A stretch of 64,000 nucleotides of DNA from Polaribacter tangerinus (GTDB lineage: Bacteria > Bacteroidota > Bacteroidia > Flavobacteriales > Flavobacteriaceae), in the NCBI RefSeq assembly GCF_038024095.1, contig NZ_CP150668.1, positions 1,612,001 through 1,676,000 on the forward strand. Reading direction: 5' to 3'. The first letter of the stretch is position 1, and every line of letters begins with the position of its first letter. The notes below the pieces were generated by a model. The model saw nothing but the letters and a program-made list of their open reading frames with translations, had not been told where the DNA came from and made no database searches. Below, in pieces: positions 7,294 to 15,677 of this stretch. A program made the position numbers and the translations under genes.

Positions 7294-10122
7294 TTATTTT
7301 ATTTCAAATGTATTTTCTGCACTTTCTATTTTAACCGTATATTTTCCTTTGGGTAAATAATAGATACCATTTTTACCAGGTTTCAATTCTGAATTTTTAT
7401 TTGCCTTTTCAAATGACTTTTTTCCTTTTTTAGAAAAGGAAACATCAAATGTTGCTTCGTTATAGCCTTTGTCTGCTTTTACTTCTATGGTATTTACTTT
7501 AGTATCATTATTGTAAATTTCTATAGTTACGTTTTGCTCAGATTTTACATAAAAAGGAATTTTTAATTCAGGTACAAAAGCTTCTCTCCATTGGCTCCAT
7601 GAACTTCCCCATCTGTTATTTTTTCTTACATTATTAATAGAGAAAATATGGAAGTTTTTATCCATAACCTTTTCATTAATTTCTTGTAATGCAGCAATAT
7701 TAGCGGTATACAAACTACGCCCGTGAGTACCAACAATTAAATGTTTTTCTGTTGGTTGAATAACTAAATCGTGCACGGCAACATTTGGTAAGTTTTTAGA
7801 AAAAGCACTCCAAGTAGCTCCTTTGTTAAAGGTAACATATAAACCATTATCTGTACCTACATACAAAATATGTTCGTTTTCGGTATCTTCTCTAATAACA
7901 TTTACTGGAGACGTAGCAATATTATTGCTAATTTTAGACCATGTTTGTCCGTAATTTTCTGAGACATATACATAACTTGTAAAGTCGTCAAATCTGTATC
8001 CGTTTAAGGTTGCATATACACGTTCTTTTTTATGTTTTGATGCCACAACTCTAGAAACCCATAAGTTTTCTGGTAAATTATTGGAAATACGTGTCCAGGT
8101 TTCGCCACCATTTTTTGTAATATTAATGTAACCATCGTCTGAGCCAACATAAATTAATCCGAATTGAAACGGACTCTCAGAAATAGTGGTGAGCGTTCCG
8201 TAGGCAACATTTCCTTTTTTAGCACCCGCTGTTAAATCGCCCGAAATTTCTGTCCAATCGTCACCTTTATTAAATGAACGATGTAGTTTATTACTTCCGT
8301 AGTATAAAATATCTTGATTATGGTGTGATAATAAAATTGGTGTTTGCCAATTAAAACGGTATGGTTTTTCTCCTTTAGCGTGTTTTGGCTGAATGTAAGT
8401 TCTTTTTCCTTTATCAGTTTCTAACCTATAATAGTTCCCGAATTGAGAACCTGTATATATTATATTTGAATTTCTATTGTCTACCTGAACCTGCATTCCG
8501 TCTCCGCCCATAATAGATTTGTATGGATTTTGACCAGACTGATGCCAACTTTTGTTTATTTGAGCATTGTGCGGGCCGAACCAAACTCCGTTATCTTGTA
8601 AACCACCATATACATTATAAGGCTTTTGGTTGTCTGCATAAACTGCATAAAATTGACCAACCGCAGGAGAGTTTAATTTAAACCAGCTCTCACCATCATC
8701 ATAAGAAAGATTTAAACCACCATCATTACCGTTTAATATATGGCCAGGTTTGTTTGGATTTACCCATAAAGCTTGGTGGTCTGAGTGAACATTTTCTCTA
8801 CTTATTGATGAAAATGTTTTACCACCATCTTTAGATTTTATAATACCAATACCTAGTACATATATTCCGTTTTCATTTTTTGGATCTACTCTTATTTCAC
8901 CGAAATAATACCCGTAAGAACTGTATATACCATCTAAATAATTTGTGTGAGTTTTTGTCCAAGTTTTACCTCCATTTTTTGTTTTAAAAACTTCGGCGCC
9001 AATTACAGGTTCTTCAAAGGATAAACTAGTTTCATTTTCTAAAAAAGATACCAGTTCTTTGGGTTGCATGCCTCCAGGTCTTAGTAATTGTTTTACATTT
9101 TCTGCTCTAAATTTTTCTTGAAAACCACTTGCTTTTATGTAGTTGTCTAATACTTTATTTCTCAAAGCCAAAATATTTTCTGTGCTCATGTTTTTTATAG
9201 CATCTTTAGAAAGGTTAACAGAGGCTATTTTATTTGTGCTTGGTTTTCTTCTATATTGGCTGTCGTGTAATGCGTATACAGTATTTGCATTATAAACTGC
9301 TAACCCTATTCTACCTACTCCATCTCCGGTAGGGAAACCACTTTTTTCTGAAATTTTATTCCAAGTTGTTCCTCCATCTGTACTTTTATAAATAGCAGAA
9401 TTACTACCATCGCCATCAAAATTCCAAGCTTTTCGTTCTCTTTCCCAAGCGGCTGCATACATAATATTAAAGTTTTCTGGAGCTGCAGCTACATCAATAA
9501 TACCAGTTTCATTGTTTATAAAAAGGGTTTTAGTCCAGGTTTTACCACCATCGGTGGTTTTAAAAACACCTCTTTCTTCATTTGATGAATATAAATGACC
9601 AATAACACCCACAATAACTTCATTGGCATTATTTGGGTTTATTAAAATTCTACTAATATGATGAGAATCTGTTAAGCCAACGTTAGCCCATGTTTTACCA
9701 CCGTCGGTAGATTTTAACATTCCGATACCTGCATAAGAAGAACGAGAAGAGTTTTTCTCTCCAGTTCCTACCCAAATAGTTTTTGTGCTCCAATCTACCG
9801 CAATATCACCTATATTTTGTGTTGGAGAATTGTCTAAAATTGGTGTAAAAGTGCTTCCATTATTGTTGGTATGCCATAATCCGCCAGAGGCGTAACCAAC
9901 ATAAAATTCTGTTGGGTCTGTAGGGTTTACGGCTACATCTGCAACTCTTCCACTCATTACAGTTGGTCCGATGCTGGTAAATTCAACATTTTTTACAATA
10001 GAAGATTGCATCATCTTAGATTTCTGATTCAAAGATTGCTCAATTATTGTTGATTTTGTTGGTGTTTGCGCAAATAAACTAATAGATACACAAAGCATAA
10101 AAAACTTAAAAATTGATTTCAT
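7294..10122 (-). CDS. VPS10/BNR-repeat beta-propeller exported protein
   Basis: A 942-aa exported protein. A signal peptide (MKSIFKFFMLCVSISLFAQ) is followed by many sialidase-type Asp-box repeats (S/T-x-D-G-G-K/T-T-W), for example STDGGKTWANV, TTDGGKTWTKT, KSTDGGTTWNKI and KNGGETWTRI. This matches the VPS10/sortilin-like or WD40/YVTN/BNR glycosidase-like propellers common in Flavobacteriia. The last 100 residues look like a small beta-sandwich rather than a type IX sorting domain. No catalytic residues can be assigned, so enzymatic activity is unproven; sugar binding or peptidase-associated roles are alternatives. A second, different propeller protein is encoded at 20091-22808. Confidence 0.85.
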   Translation of the reverse strand: MKSIFKFFMLCVSISLFAQTPTKSTIIEQSLNQKSKMMQSSIVKNVEFTSIGPTVMSGRVADVAVNPTDPTEFYVGYASGGLWHTNNNGSTFTPILDNSPTQNIGDIAVDWSTKTIWVGTGEKNSSRSSYAGIGMLKSTDGGKTWANVGLTDSHHISRILINPNNANEVIVGVIGHLYSSNEERGVFKTTDGGKTWTKTLFINNETGIIDVAAAPENFNIMYAAAWERERKAWNFDGDGSNSAIYKSTDGGTTWNKISEKSGFPTGDGVGRIGLAVYNANTVYALHDSQYRRKPSTNKIASVNLSKDAIKNMSTENILALRNKVLDNYIKASGFQEKFRAENVKQLLRPGGMQPKELVSFLENETSLSFEEPVIGAEVFKTKNGGKTWTKTHTNYLDGIYSSYGYYFGEIRVDPKNENGIYVLGIGIIKSKDGGKTFSSISRENVHSDHQALWVNPNKPGHILNGNDGGLNLSYDDGESWFKLNSPAVGQFYAVYADNQKPYNVYGGLQDNGVWFGPHNAQINKSWHQSGQNPYKSIMGGDGMQVQVDNRNSNIIYTGSQFGNYYRLETDKGKRTYIQPKHAKGEKPYRFNWQTPILLSHHNQDILYYGSNKLHRSFNKGDDWTEISGDLTAGAKKGNVAYGTLTTISESPFQFGLIYVGSDDGYINITKNGGETWTRISNNLPENLWVSRVVASKHKKERVYATLNGYRFDDFTSYVYVSENYGQTWSKISNNIATSPVNVIREDTENEHILYVGTDNGLYVTFNKGATWSAFSKNLPNVAVHDLVIQPTEKHLIVGTHGRSLYTANIAALQEINEKVMDKNFHIFSINNVRKNNRWGSSWSQWREAFVPELKIPFYVKSEQNVTIEIYNNDTKVNTIEVKADKGYNEATFDVSFSKKGKKSFEKANKNSELKPGKNGIYYLPKGKYTVKIESAENTFEIK

Positions 10123-10234
10123 AAGTATAAAGTTTGATTTTCAATTGATGAAAATACTATTACTATTTCCAATATCAAAAAAATTAACATTTTAAATGAA
10201 TTTCATAGATAAAATAGCCCAACTTAAAACAATG

Positions 10235-10242
10235 TATCTTTG
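10235..10242 (+). promoter_or_regulatory. -7 promoter element of the DEAD-box helicase gene
   Basis: TATCTTTG matches TAnnTTTG exactly and lies 43 bp before the ATG at 10286. Confidence 0.55.
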
Positions 10243-10285
10243 CCAAATAAACTACTACATAAAGTGAGTTTTGTAAATACTATTT

Positions 10286-11605
10286 ATGACATTTAAAGAT
10301 TTAGGTTTATCTGCAGCGTTGGTTAAAGCAGTAGAAGAAAAAGGATATACCAAACCATCACCCATACAAGAAAAAGCAATACCGTTTATTTTAGAAGGCA
10401 AAGATATTTTAGCTTCTGCTCAAACAGGAACTGGTAAAACAGCTGGGTTTACATTACCAGTTTTACATTATTTAGCCGATACTAAGCACCCTAAATACCG
10501 ACCTTTAAGAGCTCTGGTATTAACACCTACAAGAGAGTTAGCAGCACAGGTATATGATAATATTAGAGAATACAGTAAGTATGTAAATATTAAGTCGGCC
10601 GTAGTTTTTGGAGGTGTTAAGGCAAAACCACAAATAGCAACTTTAAAAAATGGAGTAGATATTTTAGTCGCTACACCAGGCAGATTATTAGATTTACACG
10701 ATCAGAAAGCAGTTTCTTTTAAACGAATAGACGTACTTATTTTAGATGAGGCAGACAGAATGTTAGATATGGGTTTTGTAAGAGACATTAATAAGATTAT
10801 TAGTTTTATGCCAGAAAAACGTCAGAACTTATTATTTTCCGCTACCTTTTCTAATGATATTAAAAAGTTGGCTTCGGGTATTTTAAAAAATCCAGTTTCT
10901 GTGGAAACTGCCCCTCAAAATTCAACCGCAAAAAAAGTAACCCATCAAGTATATAAAGTTGATAAAAAGAAAAAAACTGAGTTTACTATTAAATTGATAA
11001 AAGATAATAATTGGACTCAAGTTTTAGTTTTTACAAGAACTAAACATGGTGCCAATAAGCTAACAGAAAAATTGATAAAGGCGGGTGTTTCTGCAGCTGC
11101 AATTCATGGAAATAAGAGTCAAGGAGCTAGAACAAAGGCGTTAAAAAGTTTTAAAGATAACTCGATAAAAATTTTGGTAGCTACAGACATTGCTGCTCGT
11201 GGATTAGATATTCCTTTACTACCACACGTAATTAATTACGAATTACCAAATATTCCGGAAGATTATGTTCACAGAATAGGTAGAACAGGTAGGGCAGGTG
11301 CTGCCGGAGAAGCAATTTCTTTGGTTTGTAGCGAGGAGGTAGAGTATCAAAGTGAAATTGAAAAATTACTAAACGAAAAGTTAAACTCTAGTATTATTGC
11401 TGGTTTTGAACCAACAGATACTGCGCCTCCAAAAAGAGCTGCAACTCAGAGTAAAGGTTCTTTTGGTAAGAAAAAGAAACCCGGTAGTTCTAAAGTTAGT
11501 AATGGTAGTAAGCCTAAAAATAAGCCTCACTTTAAAGCAAACAAAACGTCTGGTTCAAACTCAGGAAGAGGAAGAACTAGTGCTCCCAAAAAGAAACGCT
11601 TTTAG
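10286..11605 (+). CDS. rhlE: DEAD/DEAH-box ATP-dependent RNA helicase, RhlE-like
   Basis: A 439-aa RNA helicase with all core motifs: Q motif (GYTKPSPIQ), motif I AQTGTGKT (about residue 46), PTRELA, TPGR, motif II DEAD (about 155), [13 protein letters not shown] and [10 protein letters not shown] (about 330). A basic, low-complexity tail rich in Lys, Ser and Gly runs from about residue 380 to the end, typical of RhlE-type proteins and likely to bind RNA. Role: remodelling of rRNA and mRNA structure, ribosome assembly and cold adaptation (family knowledge). It has its own promoter and is followed by a repeat region rather than a simple terminator. Confidence 0.92.
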   Translation: MTFKDLGLSAALVKAVEEKGYTKPSPIQEKAIPFILEGKDILASAQTGTGKTAGFTLPVLHYLADTKHPKYRPLRALVLTPTRELAAQVYDNIREYSKYVNIKSAVVFGGVKAKPQIATLKNGVDILVATPGRLLDLHDQKAVSFKRIDVLILDEADRMLDMGFVRDINKIISFMPEKRQNLLFSATFSNDIKKLASGILKNPVSVETAPQNSTAKKVTHQVYKVDKKKKTEFTIKLIKDNNWTQVLVFTRTKHGANKLTEKLIKAGVSAAAIHGNKSQGARTKALKSFKDNSIKILVATDIAARGLDIPLLPHVINYELPNIPEDYVHRIGRTGRAGAAGEAISLVCSEEVEYQSEIEKLLNEKLNSSIIAGFEPTDTAPPKRAATQSKGSFGKKKKPGSSKVSNGSKPKNKPHFKANKTSGSNSGRGRTSAPKKKRF

Positions 11606-11626
11606 TAATTTTAGTTTGTTTTTGCC

Positions 11627-11737
11627 GTGTGTTTTTGCTGCATGCAGTTTAGTTACCATTTAGTTTTGTCATTCTGTAAGAATTCCTGTTACAGTTGCTC
11701 ACTCATGCGCGAGACCCTTTTCAGGGCGACAAACAGT
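11627..11737. repeat. structured intergenic repeat, copy 1 of a tandem pair
   Basis: A unit of about 111 bp immediately repeated at 11738-11847 with only a few differences. It contains three small inverted repeats in series: CTGTAA/TTACAG (11674-11694), CTC/GAG around ATGCGC, and CCCT/AGGG around TTTC. No open frame spans it. It behaves like a mobile or REP-type intergenic repeat or a duplicated structured RNA, and its function is unknown. Confidence 0.75.
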
Positions 11738-11847
11738 GTGTGTTTTGCTGCATTCAGTTTAGTTACCATTTAGTTTTGTAATTCTGTAAGAATTCCTGTT
11801 ACAGTTGCTCACTCATGCGTGAGGCCCTTTTCAGGGCGACAAACTGT
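11738..11847. repeat. structured intergenic repeat, copy 2 of a tandem pair
   Basis: Second copy of the 110-bp unit. Its CTCATGCGTGAG hairpin has a four-base-pair stem where copy 1 (CTCATGCGCGAG) has one mismatch. The other two hairpins are conserved. Between this copy and pepP (11848-11939) I see only the pepP promoter. Confidence 0.75.
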
Positions 11848-11911
11848 GTGAGATTTTGTAGAATATAACTGTGCTATACATTTCTTATTTTACGTTGGCA
11901 TTAAGATTTCT

Positions 11912-11919
11912 TATCTTTG
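11912..11919 (+). promoter_or_regulatory. -7 promoter element of pepP
   Basis: TATCTTTG matches TAnnTTTG and lies 20 bp before the ATG at 11940, giving a very short leader. Confidence 0.55.
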
Positions 11920-11939
11920 ATTCTTAAATAAGAAACATT

Positions 11940-13238
11940 ATGAAATATCACCCTATAGCATCAGAATTATTTATAAAAAACCGTAAAAATTTTGCCTCTA
12001 AAATGAAGCCTAATAGTTTGGCTATTTTTAATTCTAATGATATTTATCCTATTAGTGCAGACAGTACAATGCCTTTTGAACAACATAGAGATATTTTTTA
12101 TTTATCTGGTGTAGACCAAGAGGAAAGTGTATTAATGCTATATCCAGATTGTCCGAATAAAAATTTAAGAGAAGTATTGTTTGTTAGAGAGACAAACGAT
12201 CATATTGCTGTTTGGGAAGGAGAAAAGCTAACTAAAGAGGCTGCTTTTAAAACTTCAGGAGTTAAAACTGTTTATTGGTTGCAAGATTTAGAAAAGGTAC
12301 TTGCCGAAATGGCTGCTTATGCAGATACATTTTATATAAATACCAATGAACATTATAGAGCAAATGTAAGTACAGAAACACGTGAAGATCGTTTTACAAA
12401 ATGGCTGTTGGCAAAATATCCAGCACATAGTGTTGCAAAAAGCAACCCAATTTTGCAGAGATTGCGAGCGGTAAAAGACAGTATAGAAATAGCTCTTATG
12501 CAGCAAGCATGTGAAATTACAGAAAAAGGATTTCGAAGAATTTTAAACTTTATTAAGCCTGGCGTTTGGGAGTATGAAATTGAGGCAGAACTTTTGCACG
12601 AGTTTGTAAGAAATAGGTCGAAAGGGTTTGCATATACACCAATTATTGCATCAGGTAATAATGCCAATGTGTTACATTATGTAGAAAATAATCAACAATG
12701 CAAAGCTGGCGATTTAATTTTATTTGATATTGCGGCAGAATATGCCAATTATAAAAGTGATTTATCTAGAACAGTTCCTGTTTCCGGACGATTTACCAAA
12801 CGCCAGAAAGAAGTATATAATGCCGTAAATTATGTAAAAAAGGAGGCAACAAAATTATTGCTTCCTGGTACTTTATGGAAAGAATACCATATAGAGGTAG
12901 GGCATTTGATGACTGCAGAGTTGTTAAAATTGGGTTTACTAGACAAAGCAGATGTACAAAATGAAGATAAAAATTGGCCAGCATACAAAAAGTATTTTAT
13001 GCATGGAACGAGTCATCATATTGGTTTAGACACTCATGATTATGGCCTTTTGCATGAACCTATGCAAGCCAACAATGTGTTTACTGTAGAGCCAGGTATT
13101 TATATTCCTGAAGAGGGTTTTGGTATTCGTTTAGAAGATGATGTTGTGGTTCAGGAAAAAGGGGAACCTATTAATTTAATGGCAAACATCCCTATAGAAG
13201 CTGATGAAATTGAAGAAATTATGAATGGAAATTCATAA
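11940..13238 (+). CDS. pepP: Xaa-Pro aminopeptidase (aminopeptidase P, M24B)
   Basis: A 432-aa cytoplasmic metallopeptidase. The N-terminal aminopeptidase P domain (about residues 1-150, with PFEQHRDIFYLSG) is followed by the pita-bread catalytic domain. The dinuclear-metal ligands are recognisable: the two Asp in LILFDIAAEYANYKSDLSRT, His in HGTSHHIGLDTHD, Glu in TVEPGIYIPEEG and Glu in IRLEDDVVV. It removes N-terminal residues preceding proline. It has its own promoter and is followed by a terminator shared with the convergent hydrolase gene. Length and motifs are normal for the family. Confidence 0.93.
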   Translation: MKYHPIASELFIKNRKNFASKMKPNSLAIFNSNDIYPISADSTMPFEQHRDIFYLSGVDQEESVLMLYPDCPNKNLREVLFVRETNDHIAVWEGEKLTKEAAFKTSGVKTVYWLQDLEKVLAEMAAYADTFYINTNEHYRANVSTETREDRFTKWLLAKYPAHSVAKSNPILQRLRAVKDSIEIALMQQACEITEKGFRRILNFIKPGVWEYEIEAELLHEFVRNRSKGFAYTPIIASGNNANVLHYVENNQQCKAGDLILFDIAAEYANYKSDLSRTVPVSGRFTKRQKEVYNAVNYVKKEATKLLLPGTLWKEYHIEVGHLMTAELLKLGLLDKADVQNEDKNWPAYKKYFMHGTSHHIGLDTHDYGLLHEPMQANNVFTVEPGIYIPEEGFGIRLEDDVVVQEKGEPINLMANIPIEADEIEEIMNGNS

Positions 13239-13257
13239 ATAGGTTATAAATTATTGT

Positions 13258-13283
13258 AAAAGCGGGTTTTATTACTCGCTTTT
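13258..13283. terminator. bidirectional terminator between pepP and the hydrolase gene
   Basis: AAAAGCG (13258-13264) pairs with CGCTTTT (13277-13283), followed by a T-run on the plus strand and preceded by A residues, between convergent genes. Confidence 0.7.
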
Positions 13284-13285
13284 TT

Positions 13286-14068
13286 TTATTTTAAAGAGGT
13301 TATAAAATTTATGGTTTTTTTGTTAAAAGTTTCAGGTTGCTCTACATTTACTACATGACCGCAATTGGCCACGACAAAAAGTGATGAGGTAGTATGTTTT
13401 AAAACGATATTTTTTATAGAAGGTAAAAAGAGGTGATCTTCTTCTCCCATAACATATAAAGTAGGAATTTTGATATCTTTTGCCCTAAAAAAGCGTAAAA
13501 GAGGATTTATTTCCGAAGTTAATTTAAACCATCTAATAAACTCTTTTTGGTATAGTTTTTTTGCTTCGTTTACAAAAAGCAAACGCGAGTTTTTATGATT
13601 TTTATTTGGCATTATTATAAATGCAAATAATTTATAAAGTAACATGTAAGGCACTACAGATTTAAAAATGTTACCCACTTTCATTAACACTTGAGATCTA
13701 AAATTCATTTTAATAATAGCGCCACCCATAATCATGCTTTGCACTAATTCTGGTCTTTTTTCAGCTAAATTCCGAATTAGAATAGTACCCAAAGAAATGC
13801 CCACAAAATGAGATTTTGATATTTTTAAATGTTCAATAACTTCAACAATATCTGCTGTTATAGAGTTAAAAGTATATTTGGCTTTAAAGGTATCTTTTAA
13901 AGAGGGTTTGCTATTTCCATGACCTCTTAAATCTAAAATTAAGACATTAAAGTGTTTCTTAAAATCGCGAACTTGTTTGTACCAAATAGTACTACTTCCT
14001 CCTGCACCATGTACAAAAGTTACCCACTCTTTCGAGTTAATATTAGGATATGAATAGTAGTTTAACAC
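13286..14068 (-). CDS. alpha/beta-fold hydrolase
   Basis: A 260-aa alpha/beta hydrolase. The oxyanion HGAGG motif sits near residue 20, the nucleophile elbow is GISLGT (Ser near residue 93), and the acid and base are likely Asp in MGEEDHLF and His in NCGHVVNVEQP close to the C-terminus. The substrate is unknown; such enzymes act on esters, lactones or haloalkanes. It starts at GTG (14066-14068), with no in-frame ATG near the expected N-terminus. It is monocistronic and convergent with pepP. Confidence 0.85.
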   Translation of the reverse strand: MLNYYSYPNINSKEWVTFVHGAGGSSTIWYKQVRDFKKHFNVLILDLRGHGNSKPSLKDTFKAKYTFNSITADIVEVIEHLKISKSHFVGISLGTILIRNLAEKRPELVQSMIMGGAIIKMNFRSQVLMKVGNIFKSVVPYMLLYKLFAFIIMPNKNHKNSRLLFVNEAKKLYQKEFIRWFKLTSEINPLLRFFRAKDIKIPTLYVMGEEDHLFLPSIKNIVLKHTTSSLFVVANCGHVVNVEQPETFNKKTINFITSLK

Positions 14069-14184
14069 AAAAAAAAATATAAAAAAGTAAAAGTAGTGAT
14101 TTTAAAATTACCAAATATAGAAGTACAAATTTTAGTAAAATTATTTTTAACAATAGTATTTTATGTTATCTAATTTTTACATAT

Positions 14185-14192
14185 TATCTTTG
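14185..14192 (+). promoter_or_regulatory. -7 promoter element of the broken CxxxCH gene
   Basis: TATCTTTG matches TAnnTTTG and lies 17 bp before the TTG at 14209. It implies a very short leader and supports the TTG as the ancestral start position. Confidence 0.5.
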
Positions 14193-14208
14193 TATTTTAA
14201 ATTTAATT

Positions 14209-14592
14209 TTGAGAAAAGTTTTAACCTTATTAGTTTTAATATCTTTTTCTTTAAGACCATTGTTTTCTATTGGTTATCTGGCCTATTTTCAATTAAATAT
14301 AGATTACATTATAGAAACATATTGCGTTAATTAAAAAGCTCCAGAGCTAGCGTGTAACGGAAAATGTCATCTAAAAAAAGTACTTACATCTACAGAAAAT
14401 TCAGAGGATACTTTTGAGGGAGTGTTCTTTGTTTCAGAAGCTTTTTTTCCAGTTTTTCATCAATCTGATTTTACTTTATCTTTGAGTCTATGTTGTATTT
14501 TAAATACTTCTAAAAACAATTGGAAATTAAATTCATTACATCCAATTCTTACCATTTCTCGTATAGAACAACCACCAGATTTTATTGTCTAA
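14209..14592 (+). pseudogene. small membrane/periplasmic CxxxCH (copper-associated) protein, interrupted by an in-frame stop
   Basis: Reading from TTG 14209 gives a hydrophobic N-terminal segment (RKVLTLLVLISFSLRP), then NIDYIIETYCVN, an in-frame TAA at 14332-14334, then KAPELACNGKCHLKK and about 85 further open codons to TAA 14590-14592. I recognise the joined sequence as a small flavobacterial protein with the conserved pattern YCVNK...L-x-CNGKCHL. A single AAA-to-TAA change would explain the stop. The CNGKCH motif (CxxxCH) suggests metal binding and fits the MbnP/MbnH/SCO neighbourhood. The frame is otherwise undamaged, so the break is recent, is a sequencing error, or is tolerated by read-through. 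The normal ATG also appears as TTG. Confidence 0.7.
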
Positions 14593-14889
14593 ATTATACA
14601 AATAATCTGTTGCAAATAATTACTTATAAGTATTTATTATGGGTGTTCATTGTCTTTTATGAAGCTAAATTTAGCTGAAAAAGTTACACTTGTACTTTGT
14701 CTTATACTTTTTTGCATTAAAATAATTTATTAAAACAAGGCGTTAATTTTTTTTATAAAAATTTCTAAAGATATACTTCTTTGGGTTTCTTATTTAAAAA
14801 GATTATCGTTTAAAGTTTCAATTATTTATAAAAATTGATTGTAAATCAGTTGTTATAAATAACGATTTAAAAAAATTAAAAATTAAAAA
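14593..14889. other. gene-poor stretch upstream of the MbnP-like gene, with a perfect palindrome
   Basis: About 300 bp without a convincing gene. It contains a perfect 14-bp palindrome, AGCTAAATTTAGCT, at 14663-14676. A 24-codon frame (14659-14733) with a hydrophobic end overlaps the palindrome but has no other support. No exact TAnnTTTG element was found; TACTTTG at 14692-14698 is a weak candidate. Confidence 0.5.
14663..14676. promoter_or_regulatory. perfect 14-bp palindrome, candidate operator of the copper island
   Basis: AGCTAAATTTAGCT reads identically on both strands and sits about 215 bp upstream of the MbnP-like start. A dimeric regulator site is possible. No regulator gene is adjacent. 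Confidence 0.35.
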
Positions 14890-15666
14890 TTGAAAATCAA
14901 TATATACATATCTTTATTAATGGTATTTGTTAGTTTTTCCTGTACTAACACAGAAGATGATATTCTTTATGGAAAGGGAAATTTATCGCTTGAATTTGAT
15001 AATTCTTACGGCGATTCTGACTTAATTTTAAATACCACTTCATACCTCGCAAACGAAACTGAAAAAATAAAAATTTCTAAAGTAACCTATATAATCAGTA
15101 ATATAAGGTTAGAAAAAGCAGATGGAACTATTTTCACCTACCCAAAAAATGATTCATATTTTATAGTAGATGAATTTGTGAATAGTTCTCAGTTTATTTC
15201 TCTTTCTAATATTCCTGAAGGAGATTACACAAAGATTACTTTTGGAATTGGTGTAGATCAGGAAAAATATTTAGAAGGAGCAACGGGTCAGGGTAATTTT
15301 TTAACCCTTGCTCAAGATGCAGAAATGATGTGGAGTTGGCAGGCAGGGTACAAGTTTTTAGTTTTTGAAGGAGAATATACTTCTATAAATTCTCCCACTC
15401 CAAGTGCTTTTGCATTTCATATGGGAAGTCATGGAAAAGTATTGGACAATTATAGAGAGGTAACATTGTCGTTACCAAATTCTGCAAGAATTAGAACAGA
15501 TAAAATACCAGAAATCCATGTAGTTTCTAATGTGTTTTACATATTGTCTGGAAGCACCAAATTTTTGTTAGATGAAGGGTCACAAATTCATGTAGATGCA
15601 TTAAAATCTCCAAAAATTGCCAATAATACAAGCGAAATGTTTTACATAGATCACGTACATAATTAG
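14890..15666 (+). CDS. MbnP-like copper-binding lipoprotein
   Basis: A 258-aa lipoprotein. The N-terminus KINIYISLLMVFVSFSC carries a lipobox with Cys near residue 18. The body has the MbnP-family pattern: a first strand LSLEFDN, the segment KISKVTYIISNIRL, GIGVDQ, the aromatic motif MMWSWQAGYKFL and a late HMGSHGK. MbnP is the periplasmic copper-binding partner of the di-haem enzyme MbnH, which oxidises a Trp of MbnP to kynurenine in characterised examples; Trp residues are present in the WSWQAGY motif. The start is a TTG, needed for a full signal peptide. It is 11 bp upstream of the MbnH-like gene, so they are almost certainly co-transcribed. Copper binding is inferred from the family. Confidence 0.8.
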   Translation: MKINIYISLLMVFVSFSCTNTEDDILYGKGNLSLEFDNSYGDSDLILNTTSYLANETEKIKISKVTYIISNIRLEKADGTIFTYPKNDSYFIVDEFVNSSQFISLSNIPEGDYTKITFGIGVDQEKYLEGATGQGNFLTLAQDAEMMWSWQAGYKFLVFEGEYTSINSPTPSAFAFHMGSHGKVLDNYREVTLSLPNSARIRTDKIPEIHVVSNVFYILSGSTKFLLDEGSQIHVDALKSPKIANNTSEMFYIDHVHN

Positions 15667-15677
15667 TATTAATCGTC

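Noticed and set aside
11627..11847. CRISPR array
   Set aside because: There are only two adjacent 110-bp copies with no spacers between them and no cas genes nearby.
14659..14733. 24-codon frame MKLNLAEKVTLVLCLILF... as a small membrane peptide
   Set aside because: It is short, lacks a promoter or conserved context, and overlaps the palindrome; chance is likely in AT-rich DNA.
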